From assembly GCA_018268755.1 (NCBI GenBank), contig JAFDVW010000016.1, positions 62,001-126,000 of the forward strand: a stretch of DNA of 64,000 bases, given 5' to 3'. Below are positions 63,742 to 64,000 of the stretch, piece by piece (the first letter of the stretch is position 1; the number at the start of each line of letters is the position of its first letter). The notes beneath the pieces are model-generated. The model ran no database searches. It was not told where the DNA came from and worked only from the letters and a program-made list of their open reading frames with translations. This stretch comes from Acidobacteriota bacterium (lineage in GTDB: Bacteria; Acidobacteriota; Terriglobia; Terriglobales; Acidobacteriaceae). Both the position numbers and the translations under genes were made by a program.

Positions 63742-64000
63742 TCAGAATATGATCTTCAAACCGAAGTTCATGTTTCTGGGGCCGCCCTGGGCGATGACTG
63801 GGTTACCCGCGGCAACGTCCGAAGTTTTCGTGATCTGACCAAAAGTGGCGCCCAGGGTGTTGTCCGGGAAGTAGTAAAAATTGCCACGATTGAGCACGTT
63901 GTAGACTTCCCAGCGCGCTTGCAGCGTGACCTTCTCGGTGATCTTGGTGTCCTTGATCAGGGTCATATCCCATTGCGCCAGACCGGGGCCGATCAGCTGG
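63742..64000 (-). CDS. TonB-dependent receptor, C-terminal fragment, 5' end beyond the window
   Basis: The last 85 or so codons of a receptor continue past the right edge. The visible end has QLIGPGLAQWDMTLIKDTKI, then VTLQARWEVYNVLNRGNFYY and MNFGLKIIF, the barrel C-terminus of the same Oar-like family as the receptors at 53504-61639. Sequence is diverged from those two at the extreme C-terminus (FGLKIIF against FALRYEF). Its stop is 56 bases upstream, in transcription order, of the sulfatase-fold gene, so the two could be cotranscribed. Confidence 0.85.
   Translation of the reverse strand, partial: QLIGPGLAQWDMTLIKDTKITEKVTLQARWEVYNVLNRGNFYYFPDNTLGATFGQITKTSDVAAGNPVIAQGGPRNMNFGLKIIF

Noticed and set aside
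1..64000. tRNA or rRNA genes
   Set aside because: No cloverleaf with a GTTCGA-type T loop next to a matching acceptor stem, and no rRNA-like stretch, was recognised on either strand.

Overview
The window looks like a chromosomal segment of an Acidobacteriota (Terriglobia-like) genome. This rests on protein content, not a database search. The pointers are very large Oar-type TonB-dependent receptors with an N-terminal carboxypeptidase-regulatory-like domain, a serine/threonine kinase fused to a TolB-like propeller, an acidobacterial-style repeat lipoprotein, class II (B12) ribonucleotide reductase, high GC, and many short palindromic and interspersed repeats between genes. No rRNA, tRNA or CRISPR array was seen.

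Layout. 1-8916: oxidative carbon metabolism. There is a partial enolase-superfamily sugar-acid dehydratase-like gene, then a minus-strand operon for a Tat-exported three-subunit molybdenum hydroxylase with its own membrane cytochrome b and an unknown 147-residue protein. Divergent from it are kduD and a secreted cytochrome c/sorbosone-dehydrogenase fusion. 8917-11884: a methyltransferase, a 47-residue membrane protein candidate and a PD-(D/E)XK nuclease, embedded in dispersed repeats. 11885-16701: a more AT-rich block with DUF3800, DUF2130 nuclease, OLD-family ATPase/TOPRIM nuclease and a small WYL-like protein, the best candidate here for an undescribed defence operon. 17034-21330: nrdJ with two unknown small proteins and a structured leader. 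21661-29541: secreted protein, LigD-type ligase, Nudix hydrolase, secreted adenosine deaminase, glycoside hydrolase, Ig-like secreted protein. 29630-41405: signalling (STK, two hybrid histidine kinases, PilZ) around msrPQ. 41611-51799: superoxide dismutase, GAF-ANTAR regulator, pruA, an outer-membrane barrel, tryptophanase, and a GH18/deacetylase/GT2 fusion. 51922-64000: a GT39-like membrane protein, two tandem TonB-dependent receptors, a sulfatase-fold/TPR protein and the C-terminus of a third receptor.

How genes may work together. The molybdenum hydroxylase subunits would pass electrons from a periplasmic substrate through 2Fe-2S, FAD and 4Fe-4S centres to the membrane cytochrome b. MsrP/MsrQ repair periplasmic methionine sulfoxide. 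The OLD, DUF2130 and DUF3800 genes are co-directional and may form one nuclease-based defence unit. Repeats have shaped the region: one lies in frame inside the linker of LigD, and two long direct copies flank the PD-(D/E)XK gene.
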